Shown here: piece after piece, positions 28,999 through 37,669 of the stretch
Layout of the letters: every line of letters starts with the position of its first letter
Numbering within the stretch: the stretch's first letter is position 1
Source: Marinobacter salarius
Lineage (GTDB): Bacteria; Pseudomonadota; Gammaproteobacteria; Pseudomonadales; Oleiphilaceae
Length of the DNA stretch: 64,000 nt
Assembly: GCF_032922745.1 (NCBI RefSeq)
Contig: NZ_CP136693.1
Coordinates: 992,001-1,056,000 of the forward strand
Direction of reading: 5' to 3'
Notes under the pieces: generated by a model
What the model was told of the DNA's origin: nothing
Databases searched by the model: none
Seen by the model: the letters and a program-made list of their open reading frames with translations, nothing else
Made by a program: the position numbers and the translations under genes

Positions 28999-29806
28999 AT
29001 GGCTGGCCCTGATCCTGCTGGGGCTCTGTGCCGGTGCCGTTCATGCAGCCGGAGATGAATGTATGGACGGCGCCACCACTGAACTGGAACGGATGTATTG
29101 TCGCGTAGTGAGCGAAGGGCTTGGCGGGGGCTTGCCGTCCCCCACGGATTTCAAGCGCAACGATCCGCAGGTGCAGGCATTGCTTCTGCGGCGCCCTGCC
29201 GGGCGACTGGGCCTGGAAGTGCCTGAGCCGGGTGCTCCCGCGCAAGCCGACTCCAGCCCCGGATTGTCTGGCGCGGAACCGGAACCCGTTCGCGCCGGGC
29301 CTGAAGAAGACCCGCCGCAAAGCTGGTTGCTTTCGGATTGCCAACTGGAAGGCCAGCGCATTGCCTGTCCCCGGCAGCGCTATGATCTGGTCTCAAACCA
29401 ACCCAACAGCCAGCTGGCGGAAGGGGCCCTGGCGGAGGATAACCGCCTTGGCCTGCGTCCGTTCGAGGGCAATCGCGATGATTCAGAGGCCGTGCGCCGA
29501 TACCTCTCCAAGGCGTACGACCGCTACATCCCCGCGATGGTGGACATCGGCCTGGGCGCCAACACCATGAGCTTCACGGCGTTCCACAACGCCTTTCACA
29601 CCATTGAGGATGGCGGCATCGACTTTGCCCGGCGCATGGAACAGACCTTCACCCTGCTCAAGCAGGACAAGAAGAATCTGGCGGTCAAGGCCCGTTATCA
29701 CGATGAGCTTCCGCAGGACCTTTCCCTGTGCACGGTGATCAACCGCGAAATCGTGGTGTGCGACAACGTCGGTACCAACTGGGTCTACGTCAGCCCATCC
29801 AGGTAA
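28988..29806 (+). CDS. Exported hypothetical protein
   Basis: 272 residues from the ATG at 28988; a GTG one codon earlier is possible. A signal peptide (MTVRWLALILLGLCAGAVHA) precedes ECMDGATTELERMYC, a Pro/Glu-rich region, and a C-terminal half with Cys pairs (LSDCQLEGQRIACPRQRY and LSLCTVINREIVVCDN) that could form disulfides. Not recognised. The overlap with the TetR gene suggests cotranscription. It ends 4 nt from the opposing hydrolase gene. Confidence 0.75.
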   Translation: MTVRWLALILLGLCAGAVHAAGDECMDGATTELERMYCRVVSEGLGGGLPSPTDFKRNDPQVQALLLRRPAGRLGLEVPEPGAPAQADSSPGLSGAEPEPVRAGPEEDPPQSWLLSDCQLEGQRIACPRQRYDLVSNQPNSQLAEGALAEDNRLGLRPFEGNRDDSEAVRRYLSKAYDRYIPAMVDIGLGANTMSFTAFHNAFHTIEDGGIDFARRMEQTFTLLKQDKKNLAVKARYHDELPQDLSLCTVINREIVVCDNVGTNWVYVSPSR

Positions 29807-29810
29807 CGGC

Positions 29811-30683
29811 TCAGGCTGTGTCCAGGAAATCGTTGAGATACCCGGCGACGGCTTCGGGTTGCTCTTCCTGCAGGAAGTGACCTGCCTCCACCTCCTTCAC
29901 TCGCAGGTCTGCGAAGCATTCCTCAACATGATTGAGGTACTCCGGAATGATCACCTTGTCCTTGTTGCCGTAAATATACAGGGCGGGCATGGGCCACGTA
30001 TGGCCCGCCGTGGTGGCCCAGCGTTTGGCGTCTTCGTGGAAGGTGCGGTAGTAATTGGAGCTGGTACCCGGCGTTCCCGGAATCTGGAAGGTGCGCACGT
30101 ATTCGTCGAATGCGTCCCGTGGAAACGGTTCGCGGTTCCAGGTGCGCAGGAAATGCCCCAGCCAGGCCTCTTCGGCGCCGGGAATCATCGCTTCAGGCAG
30201 GCCTGGCGTCTGCATGAAGTGCTGATACCAGTAGGCTGCACCGCTGCTGGCGCGGACCTTCTCGATCACTTCCTGGTTGCCCTTGAGGTTGTTGATGATG
30301 GCGATGTTCATGATCACCAACCTTTGCACCCGGTCGGGAATGGCCAGTGCGACTTCCTGGGCGACGATGCCGCCCCAGTCGTGGCCCACCAGCTGAAACT
30401 CATCAATACCGAGCTGGTCCAGCAGGCTGATCACATCCTGTGCCATTTCCTGCTTGCGGTAGTGTTCGATGTCCGGGCTGCGTTCACTGTCGCCCAACCC
30501 TCGCAGGTCGGGGGCGATGATGTGAAAACCCGCCTTCAGATACGCTGCCACGTGCTCCCAGCAGTAGGAGCTCTCCGGCCAGCCGTGGATCATCACCAGC
30601 GCCTTGCCACCGGGTGCCCCGCCTTCTCGCCAAGCGAAGCGTCCCCGGGGCGTTTGTCGCTGTTTTGGTTCAGACAGGTGCAT
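29811..30683 (-). CDS. Alpha/beta hydrolase, epoxide hydrolase/haloalkane dehalogenase-like
   Basis: 290 residues from the ATG at 30683 (MHLSEPKQRQTPRG); longer starts are open to 30749. HGWPESSYCW is the oxyanion region, GHDWGGIVAQEVAL has the nucleophile Asp (D in HDW), and the late VEAGHFLQEEQPE has the His. Asp as nucleophile and HGWPES are typical of soluble epoxide hydrolases and dehalogenases. Substrate unknown. The stop of the next gene upstream is at 30750, so both may be one unit. Confidence 0.88.
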   Translation of the reverse strand: MHLSEPKQRQTPRGRFAWREGGAPGGKALVMIHGWPESSYCWEHVAAYLKAGFHIIAPDLRGLGDSERSPDIEHYRKQEMAQDVISLLDQLGIDEFQLVGHDWGGIVAQEVALAIPDRVQRLVIMNIAIINNLKGNQEVIEKVRASSGAAYWYQHFMQTPGLPEAMIPGAEEAWLGHFLRTWNREPFPRDAFDEYVRTFQIPGTPGTSSNYYRTFHEDAKRWATTAGHTWPMPALYIYGNKDKVIIPEYLNHVEECFADLRVKEVEAGHFLQEEQPEAVAGYLNDFLDTA

Positions 30684-30749
30684 GGCTGGGCTCCGTGAAT
30701 GCGAATGGTACTGCTGCCAGACCATAAACGGACTGACGCAATCGCGCAA

Positions 30750-31658
30750 TCAGAGGGTGTCCACCGGCCTGCCCAGATCCCGAAGCACCGTGTCTACAAC
30801 CATGGGGCTCCATAGCAGGCGGTGGTGGCCCAGGCCACGGGTGCGGAGTACGTTGGCGTTTTCCCAGTTGTTGAAAACCCGTTCGCTTTCGTCTGGCGAG
30901 ATGGAGGTGTCATCGTCATCAATGACCATCAGGCCTCGCTGGGTGAGGGTCCGTGACAGGGCTTCCAGGTCCAGTTGCTCCCAGACGGATTTGCCGAAAC
31001 GCTCCTCCATCAATTGCAGATGCACCGCCAGAACGTCCTGACTCAGGCCGAGTTGACGGCCCAGGTTATCCATCACCGCCGTGAGGCTGACAGGGGGCGC
31101 CAGCATGACCAGATAATCAGGCTGAAGGCCGTCCGCGATTGCGCGGGCAGCGGCAATGCAGCCAATGGAATGGGCCAGCACCCCGTGGACCCGGCCGACG
31201 CTGGCCGCCACCCTGGCAACGACTTCGGCCATCTCGAACAGGTTGGTGCTCTCGCCCTGGGCACGGCCGTGGGCGGGGGCGTCGAACAGCACCACACGAT
31301 AGCCGGCTTCCACCAGCGGGTTGACCCAGGCGCCGAACTGGATGCCGGCACCGGCCCAGCCGTGAACGCCCAGAATCACAGGCCCCTGGCCCCAGGAATA
31401 CACCGGAATGGTCCGGGCGCCGTGCTGCAGCTGGGTATAGCTGTCAGCATTGTCCAGCAGGTATTCATAGCGGGATGGCATGGGCAGGCGCGAGGGCCTG
31501 AACGCCATGCGGTTAACCAGCCGGCCGGCTTTTTCAGGAGCCATTCGACCATAGAGTTGAAGTGCCAGGCGGATGGGCGAAAACCCCTTCGGGCCTTCAA
31601 CCTTGTGGGTTGTCGGTCGCTCGAAGATCACTGATTGAGTGTTCAGTTGTGAGGTCAT
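30750..31658 (-). CDS. Alpha/beta hydrolase
   Basis: 302 residues. ILGVHGWAGAGIQFGAW is the oxyanion loop, LAHSIGCIAAARA contains the nucleophile Ser (HSIGC), and LGHHRLLW near the end may provide the His. A short lead (GFSPIRLALQLYGRMAPEKA) precedes the fold. It is a serine esterase or lipase of unknown substrate. It is divergent from the GlxA-type regulator, with a TGTCA/TGACA palindrome in between. Confidence 0.85.
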   Translation of the reverse strand: MTSQLNTQSVIFERPTTHKVEGPKGFSPIRLALQLYGRMAPEKAGRLVNRMAFRPSRLPMPSRYEYLLDNADSYTQLQHGARTIPVYSWGQGPVILGVHGWAGAGIQFGAWVNPLVEAGYRVVLFDAPAHGRAQGESTNLFEMAEVVARVAASVGRVHGVLAHSIGCIAAARAIADGLQPDYLVMLAPPVSLTAVMDNLGRQLGLSQDVLAVHLQLMEERFGKSVWEQLDLEALSRTLTQRGLMVIDDDDTSISPDESERVFNNWENANVLRTRGLGHHRLLWSPMVVDTVLRDLGRPVDTL

Positions 31659-31728
31659 GGTGAAAGTCCTTCTTCCAGTGGTAGTGGATGACAGGTTCAG
31701 GTTAGGGCTTGCGGGTTGCCAGCAGGAG

Positions 31729-31742
31729 TGTCATATTTGACA
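31729..31742. promoter_or_regulatory. Palindrome between the hydrolase and GlxA-type genes
   Basis: TGTCATATTTGACA is a 5-bp inverted repeat with a 4-bp spacer, 27 nt before the regulator start and 71 nt before the hydrolase start. It may be a regulator site; only symmetry and place support it. Confidence 0.45.
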
Positions 31743-31768
31743 TATAAAGTGCTGAAAGGGCCATTTAC

Positions 31769-32773
31769 ATGTTCAACGTTGCCATTGTTGCCTTTCCCAA
31801 CTGCCATGCCTCCGGTGTGCACGGCATCATGGATTTCTTCACCGTTGCCAACTTCTGCGGCCGCGCTCCGGCTGGCCGTAGCGAGCCCCTGTTTAATTGC
31901 CAGGTGGTGACGGTGGACGACCGGCCAGTCCGCGGGTACAGCGGTGCGGTGGTGACGCCAACCTGCAAGCGTGGGGATTTCGAGCCGGGCCTGATCGTGG
32001 TGGGCTCCTCGGTGGAAGCCGCCGTGGGCGCGGAACGGCTGGAGAAGACGCTCGCACCCTCAAGACCGCTTTACGGCTGGTTGCGGGAAGGCCTGGAGAG
32101 GGGCGCCGTGCTGGCGAGCGTCTGCACCGGCAGTTTCGTACTGGCGGAGGCGGGTTTGCTGGACGACCAGGTTGCCACCACCCACTGGCGGGCAGCGCCG
32201 CTGTTCCGTGCCCGCTATCCACACCTGCGCCTGGAGGAAGACCAGTTGCTGGTGGATAACGGCCGCATCATCTGTGCCGGCGGCGCCACGGCGTTTGTGG
32301 ATCTGTGCAGTTACCTGGTGGAGCGCTTCTCGTCACCGGCGGTTGCCTTGGCCTGCAGCAAGATGCTGGTGCTGGACGGCCGCCGGGCGGAGCAAACGCC
32401 CTACATGGCCTTCTACAGCCAGAAGGCCCACCAGGATGACGCTATCCGCAAGGCACAGTCCTGGCTTGAACAGCACTACGCCGATGCACTGACCATCGAC
32501 GAAGTGGCTGCCGTGGCGGGCCTTGGCACCCGCACCTTCAAGCGTCGTTTCAAGGAAGCCACTGGCGAAACCCCGATCGGCTACCTGCAGCATCTGCGGA
32601 TCGAGGCGGCCAAGCACCTGCTGGAATCCAGCCGCGAACAGACTGCACGCATCATCTGGAGTGTGGGTTACGAAGATGCCAGTTCGTTCCGGAGGCTGTT
32701 TAAACGCACGGTAGGCTGTACCATGGAGCAATACCGCAAGCGTTTCAGCTATGTATCCCCAAAAGTAGCCTGA
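31769..32773 (+). CDS. GlxA family AraC-type regulator with DJ-1/PfpI domain
   Basis: 334 residues. The N-terminal about 190 residues form a DJ-1/PfpI-like domain with the elbow Cys in ASVCTGSFVLAEAGLL; the C-terminal about 100 residues carry two HTH units, the second including FKRRFKEATGETPIGYLQHLR and WSVGYEDASSFRRLFKRTVG. GlxA-type regulators control catabolism of amino acids, amines and related nitrogen compounds. It is divergent from the alpha/beta hydrolase pair and may control it. Confidence 0.92.
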   Translation: MFNVAIVAFPNCHASGVHGIMDFFTVANFCGRAPAGRSEPLFNCQVVTVDDRPVRGYSGAVVTPTCKRGDFEPGLIVVGSSVEAAVGAERLEKTLAPSRPLYGWLREGLERGAVLASVCTGSFVLAEAGLLDDQVATTHWRAAPLFRARYPHLRLEEDQLLVDNGRIICAGGATAFVDLCSYLVERFSSPAVALACSKMLVLDGRRAEQTPYMAFYSQKAHQDDAIRKAQSWLEQHYADALTIDEVAAVAGLGTRTFKRRFKEATGETPIGYLQHLRIEAAKHLLESSREQTARIIWSVGYEDASSFRRLFKRTVGCTMEQYRKRFSYVSPKVA

Positions 32774-32798
32774 TGCCCCGACCGAAGACAGGACTCCC

Positions 32799-33755
32799 AT
32801 GCCCGGCAAAAACTCCACCCGCCTCAACAAATACATCAGCGAGAGTGGCATGTGTTCCCGGCGGGAGGCCGACCGCTATATCGAGAACGGCAACGTTGCC
32901 ATTAATGGCAAGGCGGCCCAGGTGGGCGATCAGGTGCTGCCCGGTGACAAAGTCACGGTGAACGGTCAGTTGATCGAGCCGCGAGACGAAGAGGACCTGA
33001 TCTTTATCGCCCTCAACAAGCCCGTGGGCGTGGTCAGCACCACCGACCCGGCGGAGCGCCGTAACATCGTCAACCATGTGGGTCACGGTGAGCGGATCTT
33101 CCCCATTGGCCGACTGGACAAGGACTCCCAGGGGCTGATTTTCCTCACCAGCAACGGTGATCTGGTGAACAAAATCCTGCGCGCGGGCAACAACCACGAG
33201 AAGGAATACCTGGTCACCGTCAACAAGCCGGTGACCGCAGAATTCGTGCAGGGTATGAGCGCCGGGGTACCGATACTGGGTACGGTCACCAAACGCTGCC
33301 AGGTCGAAAAGGTGTCCCGTTTCGTGTTCCGTATTACCCTGGTTCAGGGCCTGAACCGACAGATTCGTCGCATGTGCGAGTTCTTTGATTACGAGGTCAC
33401 GAAGCTCGAGCGTGTGCGCATCATGAATATCAGCCTCAAAGGACTAGCAGTCGGAGAGTGGCGGGATCTGGGGCCGAAGGAGCTGGCCGGGTTGTTTGAC
33501 ATGATCCGCGATTCGTCCTCGGAAGTGAGCCCCGAAACCCGTAGCGAAACGAAAAAGCCGGCGAGCAAGCGGCCTGGCAAAAAGCCCGGGACATCGCCAT
33601 CGGGACCTCGTGGAAAGGGCGCAAAGGCAGGACAGTCCGGTCGGCCAGGAAAGCCCGCTGGAAAACACGGCAAACCCTCGCGCCCGGGAAAACCCGGCAA
33701 GCCGGGAAAGCCAGGAAAGTCACGCAAACCCAGGCAAAGCAGCGTTAAGCGCTAG
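32799..33755 (+). CDS. rluF: 23S rRNA pseudouridine synthase RluF-like
   Basis: 318 residues. An S4 RNA-binding domain (LNKYISESGMCSRREADRYI) is followed by the RsuA/RluB/E/F-type catalytic domain with FPIGRLDKDSQGLIFLTSNG (catalytic Asp in GRLDKDSQGL) and GLNRQIRRMCEFFDYEV. NKPVGVVSTTDPAER and the RMCEFF stretch fit RluF, which modifies U2604 of 23S rRNA. The last about 70 residues are a lysine, glycine and proline-rich tail (KPGKPGKPGKSRKP) that should bind RNA. RsuA-type relatives are the alternative. Confidence 0.9.
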   Translation: MPGKNSTRLNKYISESGMCSRREADRYIENGNVAINGKAAQVGDQVLPGDKVTVNGQLIEPRDEEDLIFIALNKPVGVVSTTDPAERRNIVNHVGHGERIFPIGRLDKDSQGLIFLTSNGDLVNKILRAGNNHEKEYLVTVNKPVTAEFVQGMSAGVPILGTVTKRCQVEKVSRFVFRITLVQGLNRQIRRMCEFFDYEVTKLERVRIMNISLKGLAVGEWRDLGPKELAGLFDMIRDSSSEVSPETRSETKKPASKRPGKKPGTSPSGPRGKGAKAGQSGRPGKPAGKHGKPSRPGKPGKPGKPGKSRKPRQSSVKR

Positions 33756-33834
33756 GATACGTTCACTTCCGTACGGCACGAAGGCGCCACTGTCGCTATG
33801 CTATACCGTTTTTACCCCTGACCGGATATTCTGA

Positions 33835-34467
33835 ATGTTTGAAGCGTTTATCAGTACCTACATCAGCAGCACGATCCGCTTTATGTTCCTGTTGGCGCCG
33901 TTTTTCGTGGTCACCATGTTTCTGGCGCTCACCCGGGGGCTGCCGGCGTCTGAAAAGCGTTCGATCATCCGCCGTTCCACCGTATCCGCAATGATTCTGG
34001 GGTTGGTACTGTTCTTTGCCGGGCCACTGCTGTTCAGTGCCATTGGCATTACCCTGAACTCGTTCCGGATCGGTGCCGGCAGCCTGCTGTTCCTGACCGC
34101 CATCAGCCTGGTCACCAGTGGTACCCGCAACCACGCCACCGGGCTGCCGGATGAAGACCGCGATGACATTGCCGTGGTGCCACTGGCGATTCCGGTGATG
34201 ATAGGCCCTGCGACCATCGGTGCCATCCTGGTTTACGGGGCCGAGCTGAACGCTGTGCCGGAAGTGGCCGGAGGGCTTCTGGGGCTGGTGTCGGGGCTGG
34301 TTATCCTGGCGGTTCTACTGCACTTGTCCGGATACCTGGAAAAGGCGCTGGGTAAGACCGGGCTGAACATACTCTCCAAGATCAGCGGCCTGATTCTGTC
34401 TGCCATGGCGGCGGAAATTGTTCTAACGGGCATCGCTGGATTTATTGCTTCCACGTCGGCCTCCTGA
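33835..34467 (+). CDS. MarC family membrane protein
   Basis: 210 residues with about six membrane segments. FLLAPFFVVTMFLALTRG, RRSTVSAMILGLVLFFAGP and the IPVMIGPATIGAILVYG stretch are typical of MarC (UPF0056). The family was once linked to multidrug resistance but its transport role is unproven. The stop codon shares bases with the start of the ChaC gene (TGATG), so the two are coupled. Confidence 0.9.
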   Translation: MFEAFISTYISSTIRFMFLLAPFFVVTMFLALTRGLPASEKRSIIRRSTVSAMILGLVLFFAGPLLFSAIGITLNSFRIGAGSLLFLTAISLVTSGTRNHATGLPDEDRDDIAVVPLAIPVMIGPATIGAILVYGAELNAVPEVAGGLLGLVSGLVILAVLLHLSGYLEKALGKTGLNILSKISGLILSAMAAEIVLTGIAGFIASTSAS

Positions 34468-35021
34468 TGTCTTTCGATACCGTAGCGCACAATCGCAGTC
34501 GCCAGCAGTTTGACGGAGTGTCCTCCGTGTGGCTGTTCGGTTATGGCTCGCTGATTTACAAGGTGGACTTCCCCTTCCTTGAGCAGCAGCCGGCGACGAT
34601 TGAAGGCTGTGCCCGACGTTTCTGGCAGGGCTCCCATGACCATCGCGGTACCCCGGAGGCTCCCGGGCGTGTGGTCACGCTGATCAGTCAGCCTGACGCG
34701 TCGTGTAAGGGTATGGCCTATCGGGTATCGCCAGAAGTGTTTGAGCACCTGGATGTGCGTGAGAAAAACGGCTATTTGCGCTTCAGCACACCCATGAGGT
34801 TCGATGATGGCAGTAGTGCGGAAGGCCTTGTCTACATTGCCACCGAAGATAATGAGGCCTTCCTTGGCCCCGCACCTTCCCTCGATATTGCCCGCCAGAT
34901 TGCCAGTTCGTCTGGTCCGAGCGGTCCTAACAGTGAATATTTGTTTAAGCTGGCCGAGGCATTGAGAGCCCTTGGTGATCACGATCCCCACGTGTTCGAG
35001 CTGGAATCCCACCTGCGTTGA
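34467..35021 (+). CDS. chaC: Gamma-glutamylcyclotransferase, ChaC type
   Basis: 184 residues. FGYGSLIYKVDFPF is the substrate-binding loop and DVREKNGYLRFS carries the likely catalytic Glu; RRFWQGSHDHRGTPEAPGRV is the ChaC signature. The enzyme splits glutathione into 5-oxoproline and Cys-Gly in the cytosol. It overlaps the MarC gene by 1 nt. Confidence 0.92.
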   Translation: MSFDTVAHNRSRQQFDGVSSVWLFGYGSLIYKVDFPFLEQQPATIEGCARRFWQGSHDHRGTPEAPGRVVTLISQPDASCKGMAYRVSPEVFEHLDVREKNGYLRFSTPMRFDDGSSAEGLVYIATEDNEAFLGPAPSLDIARQIASSSGPSGPNSEYLFKLAEALRALGDHDPHVFELESHLR

Positions 35022-35204
35022 TTCTGTCGTGACGGTCAGCCGGCCACGGCAACTGTAAAGACTGTCCGCGCCTGCGTAAAAGAAGTGCAAAGCCGTCGCC
35101 GATCGCCTGACTTTCCCCGGAAGTTCCGTACTCTGAAGTCAGGGAGCAGCCACAGAGTTTTCGTGGATGCTAATCCGGGATCTGAAAAGATCGGGAGAAG
35201 AGCG

Positions 35205-35630
35205 ATGAAAGCATTTCTGATTGGCAGTTGTTTCGTTGGCCTGATAATGGCCACCAGCCCGGCTGTGGCAGACTCTGACAGGCGGGAGAACCACAGGGCA
35301 GGGTTCCACCAGAAAGTGGACCACGACAGGGGCATACCCCACCACAAGAAGCTTCTGTCATCCCGGCACCGCGATGCGGATGCACACCACGGCCACCGGG
35401 ATCGCAAGCATGGCTGGAAAAACAAGCCTCACAACCGACACAAACACGGTTGGAAGCATAAGAAGTACCACCAGAAAAGGCATGGTTACCAACACCACTG
35501 GAACAACGATCGCCACTATTATCGGGACGACCGTGGTACCGGTTTTCGATTCTATTACAACAACAGCACCTCCCCCATGGAGTATCAGCTACTGCAGGGT
35601 GCTCAGTTACTGATTGACGTAACCCGTTGA
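35205..35630 (+). CDS. Exported His-rich protein
   Basis: 141 residues from the ATG at 35205, with GGGAGAAG upstream; the frame is open to 35085. A signal peptide (MKAFLIGSCFVGLIMATSP, cut near AVA-DS) leads into a region extremely rich in His, Lys, Arg and Tyr (HRDADAHHGHRDRKHGWKNK and more) and a short C-terminal domain (TGFRFYYNNSTSPMEYQLLQ). The basic, His-rich part suggests metal binding, polyanion binding or surface attachment in the periplasm. No family recognised. Confidence 0.75.
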   Translation: MKAFLIGSCFVGLIMATSPAVADSDRRENHRAGFHQKVDHDRGIPHHKKLLSSRHRDADAHHGHRDRKHGWKNKPHNRHKHGWKHKKYHQKRHGYQHHWNNDRHYYRDDRGTGFRFYYNNSTSPMEYQLLQGAQLLIDVTR

Positions 35631-35651
35631 TCATCGGGTTGAAGCCTCTCA

Positions 35652-35680
35652 CCGGCGCCTGTGAACGGCGCCGGCTCTTT
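35652..35680 (+). terminator. Terminator of the His-rich gene
   Basis: CCGGCGCC and GGCGCCGG form an 8-bp GC stem with a 7-nt loop, followed by CTCTTT. It lies 21 nt past the stop. Confidence 0.75.
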
Positions 35681-35712
35681 AGTCCAATCATTATCAGCGG
35701 GGATTCTGCCTC

Positions 35713-35751
35713 AAAAAAAAGACCGCTTCTAAACAAAAGCGGACCTTTTTC
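35713..35751. terminator. Bidirectional terminator-like hairpin
   Basis: CCGCTT and AAGCGG form a stem flanked by eight A on the left and five T on the right, so read on the minus strand it ends in eight T. Such a symmetrical form usually lies between converging transcripts, yet no clear gene on the minus strand ends here. Confidence 0.7.
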
Positions 35752-35752
35752 T

Positions 35753-36163
35753 AGGCCGCGTGAACCCGTTACCTCCCTCTCAAATTCACTGGAAGACCTG
35801 GCGCTATAAGAATATGGCGAAACACCAACGGGCGGAAACCTCTTACCAGCGGTGCAACTAAAGCAGGGATGTTTACACTCGCAAACAGCAACGCGCTGCT
35901 TTCCGATATCCAAGCGCTGGTGGCGATTTCCGCAGTGATGATTTCCGGCGGAGGGGACTAGACTGCCTTGCCCCAAGCGCCGGTGAGGTATGGAAAAGAA
36001 GGGTGTATTTTGCGCAGCTACTTTATACAAACCTAGTGATTCTGAGCATTGTTAGTATTTACTAAAGTCGTGAGCCAGTTGATTGGTTTTGAGCTATGAT
36101 AAGTGTAAAGTGACGTGTAAAGTATGCTAAAGCAACGTTTTTGCTATCAAGAGGCTGAATGTC
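35753..36163. other. Intergenic stretch before the AT-rich island, possible small ORF or RNA
   Basis: No recognised gene. A 30-codon ORF at 35869-35961 on the plus strand (MFTLANSNALLSDIQALVAI, ending SGGGD) has GCAGGG just upstream. The composition changes from GC-rich to AT-rich at about 36010. The minus-strand side faces a strong terminator at 35713-35751, so an untranslated minus-strand RNA is possible. The last 150 nt hold the promoter and GAGG ribosome site of the next gene. Confidence 0.5.
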
Positions 36164-36982
36164 ATGGCTCAAGGCTATCGTAGAGGAGAGGTAAAGAATG
36201 CTCCCCTAATTTACGTATTTGCTATGATTAGAATACAGGATATTAGATCCTATGCGCGATATATGTCAGATGTCCAAGAGAACCTTCGCGACAAATTACC
36301 AAACTATTATGAGCAAAAAAGCAGCGATAAAAATATTCAAATTAACCAAGACGGAACGGTTAATACAATAACTAACGATAGAGTGAATTTTTATTTTTCT
36401 GACCTAGAAAACAAAAAAGGAATCATGGTCAAAGATGACCGCATAGTCTTGCATAGCACTTCATATACTAGGTTTGACGATTTTAGAGGGTTTTTCGAGC
36501 CTATAATCGAAGAAGTAAAGAGAACCATGAAAATTGCATACTATAAGGGGTCAGGTATACGTTACGTTGATCATGTCAAGCCTATAGGGGATGTTCGCAT
36601 AAATGATATAGTTTGTGACGAGAGATTCCTTCCTAAGGTATTCGTGGATGACCAGAGTGGCGGTGCTAATGAGCAAAGCCAGATTGAATTATACAATGCT
36701 ACTAAATTCGGTAATTTGATAGTCAGAGGTACTTATCTAAAGAAACAGCCTCCTGTTCATCCTTCGATTTTGAACAGTTATTCCGTAATAGGTGGCGATG
36801 AGTCAGTTGAGGAGACTCTAGTAATAGATACTGACCATGTTGATTATGAAAATAACCAAAAATTAAAGGAATTTGATGTTTCAAAGGTATTTGACCATAT
36901 CGATGAACTTCATGAGGTTTGCCATAAGGTGTTTGAGGAAACGGTTAATATAGAGGCATTGGAGTCTGCTAATGACAACTAA
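36164..36982 (+). CDS. TIGR04255-like protein, first gene of the AT-rich cassette
   Basis: 272 residues. KNAPLIYVFAMIRIQDI at the start, the central NFYFSDLENKKGIMVKDDRIV and FRGFFEPIIEEVKRTMK, and RYVDHVKPIG fit the TIGR04255 family, small cytosolic proteins of unknown role found in accessory regions. The gene is visibly AT-rich with many AAA, ATT and TAT codons, unlike its neighbours, a sign of transfer. It overlaps the next gene by 11 nt. Confidence 0.78.
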   Translation: MAQGYRRGEVKNAPLIYVFAMIRIQDIRSYARYMSDVQENLRDKLPNYYEQKSSDKNIQINQDGTVNTITNDRVNFYFSDLENKKGIMVKDDRIVLHSTSYTRFDDFRGFFEPIIEEVKRTMKIAYYKGSGIRYVDHVKPIGDVRINDIVCDERFLPKVFVDDQSGGANEQSQIELYNATKFGNLIVRGTYLKKQPPVHPSILNSYSVIGGDESVEETLVIDTDHVDYENNQKLKEFDVSKVFDHIDELHEVCHKVFEETVNIEALESANDN

Positions 36983-37655
36983 AACTAATGGTCACAGCCC
37001 TTTTTCGGATGCTCGTGTTGGTGGAGGTCTTTTGGCCCTAATGGCATTTGCAGGTGCGACTGTTGTTACATCATCTGACAGCATCAGCAATGTCATGAAC
37101 TCGCCTTGTGAGCAATTTGAATGCTCTCGAGAGAGTTTTGTGGCCAAGCTTTTTGATGATGCCTTTGCAAACCAAGAGCATTCCTCTTCTGAAGATAATC
37201 TGGAGTATTTTGATTATTCGTTGGTCAGAAATAATTCTCATTTGATCGTCCCCGACGTTTTAAATCGGCTCCTATCTGAGTTTGATTTGTCCAAAAAACT
37301 CCTTTCGGAAATTCTGGGTGTAGCAAGGCCCACTCTATATAGCTGGTTAAAGGGAGGTGCGATCGCTGATGAAAACTATGAACGTTTGATTGTAATTTCT
37401 GATCTCGTAGAGTTACTAGATAACTCTCATAGGTCGTCCCTTCCCAAGTTATTTAAAATGTTTGTCCCTAACGCGGGCGGCAAGAAATTCGTAGAGCTTT
37501 TTGGTGAAGCAGTAAAAGCGGGCGACAAGCATCAATTTCTTGCATCCTATTCGGAAGTTAAAGATAAGCTTGATAAAAGGATTCGCATCGATAAGCGAAT
37601 TTCGAATAATTCTGATCTAGAGGGTGCGACGAACCAAGTTTCATCTTTTAGCTAG
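36972..37655 (+). CDS. HTH protein, second gene of the cassette
   Basis: 227 residues. After a hydrophobic N-terminal stretch (GGGLLALMAFAGATVV) and an acidic region comes LSEILGVARPTLYSWLKGG, a clear helix-turn-helix of the antitoxin/Xre type, then a helical domain with KLFKMFVPNAGGKKFVELFG. The hydrophobic start could be a weak membrane anchor. The gene overlaps the TIGR04255-like gene and precedes the third by 14 nt. It could regulate the cassette or act as an antitoxin-like partner; neither is shown. Confidence 0.7.
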   Translation: MTTKTNGHSPFSDARVGGGLLALMAFAGATVVTSSDSISNVMNSPCEQFECSRESFVAKLFDDAFANQEHSSSEDNLEYFDYSLVRNNSHLIVPDVLNRLLSEFDLSKKLLSEILGVARPTLYSWLKGGAIADENYERLIVISDLVELLDNSHRSSLPKLFKMFVPNAGGKKFVELFGEAVKAGDKHQFLASYSEVKDKLDKRIRIDKRISNNSDLEGATNQVSSFS

Positions 37656-37669
37656 CGGGTAGCCATCTG

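Noticed and set aside
33560..33740. Short tandem nucleotide repeat
   Set aside because: It encodes the lysine- and proline-rich tail of the RluF-like protein and is in frame throughout, so it is a coding repeat.
35170..36030. 286-codon minus-strand frame over the His-rich gene and following gap
   Set aside because: Crosses two terminators and a well-supported plus-strand gene; composition is not protein-like.
35753..36030. 6S RNA or other known structured RNA
   Set aside because: A few short blocks looked familiar (AGTCCCCT on the minus strand) but the long-range fold and 3' part did not fit.
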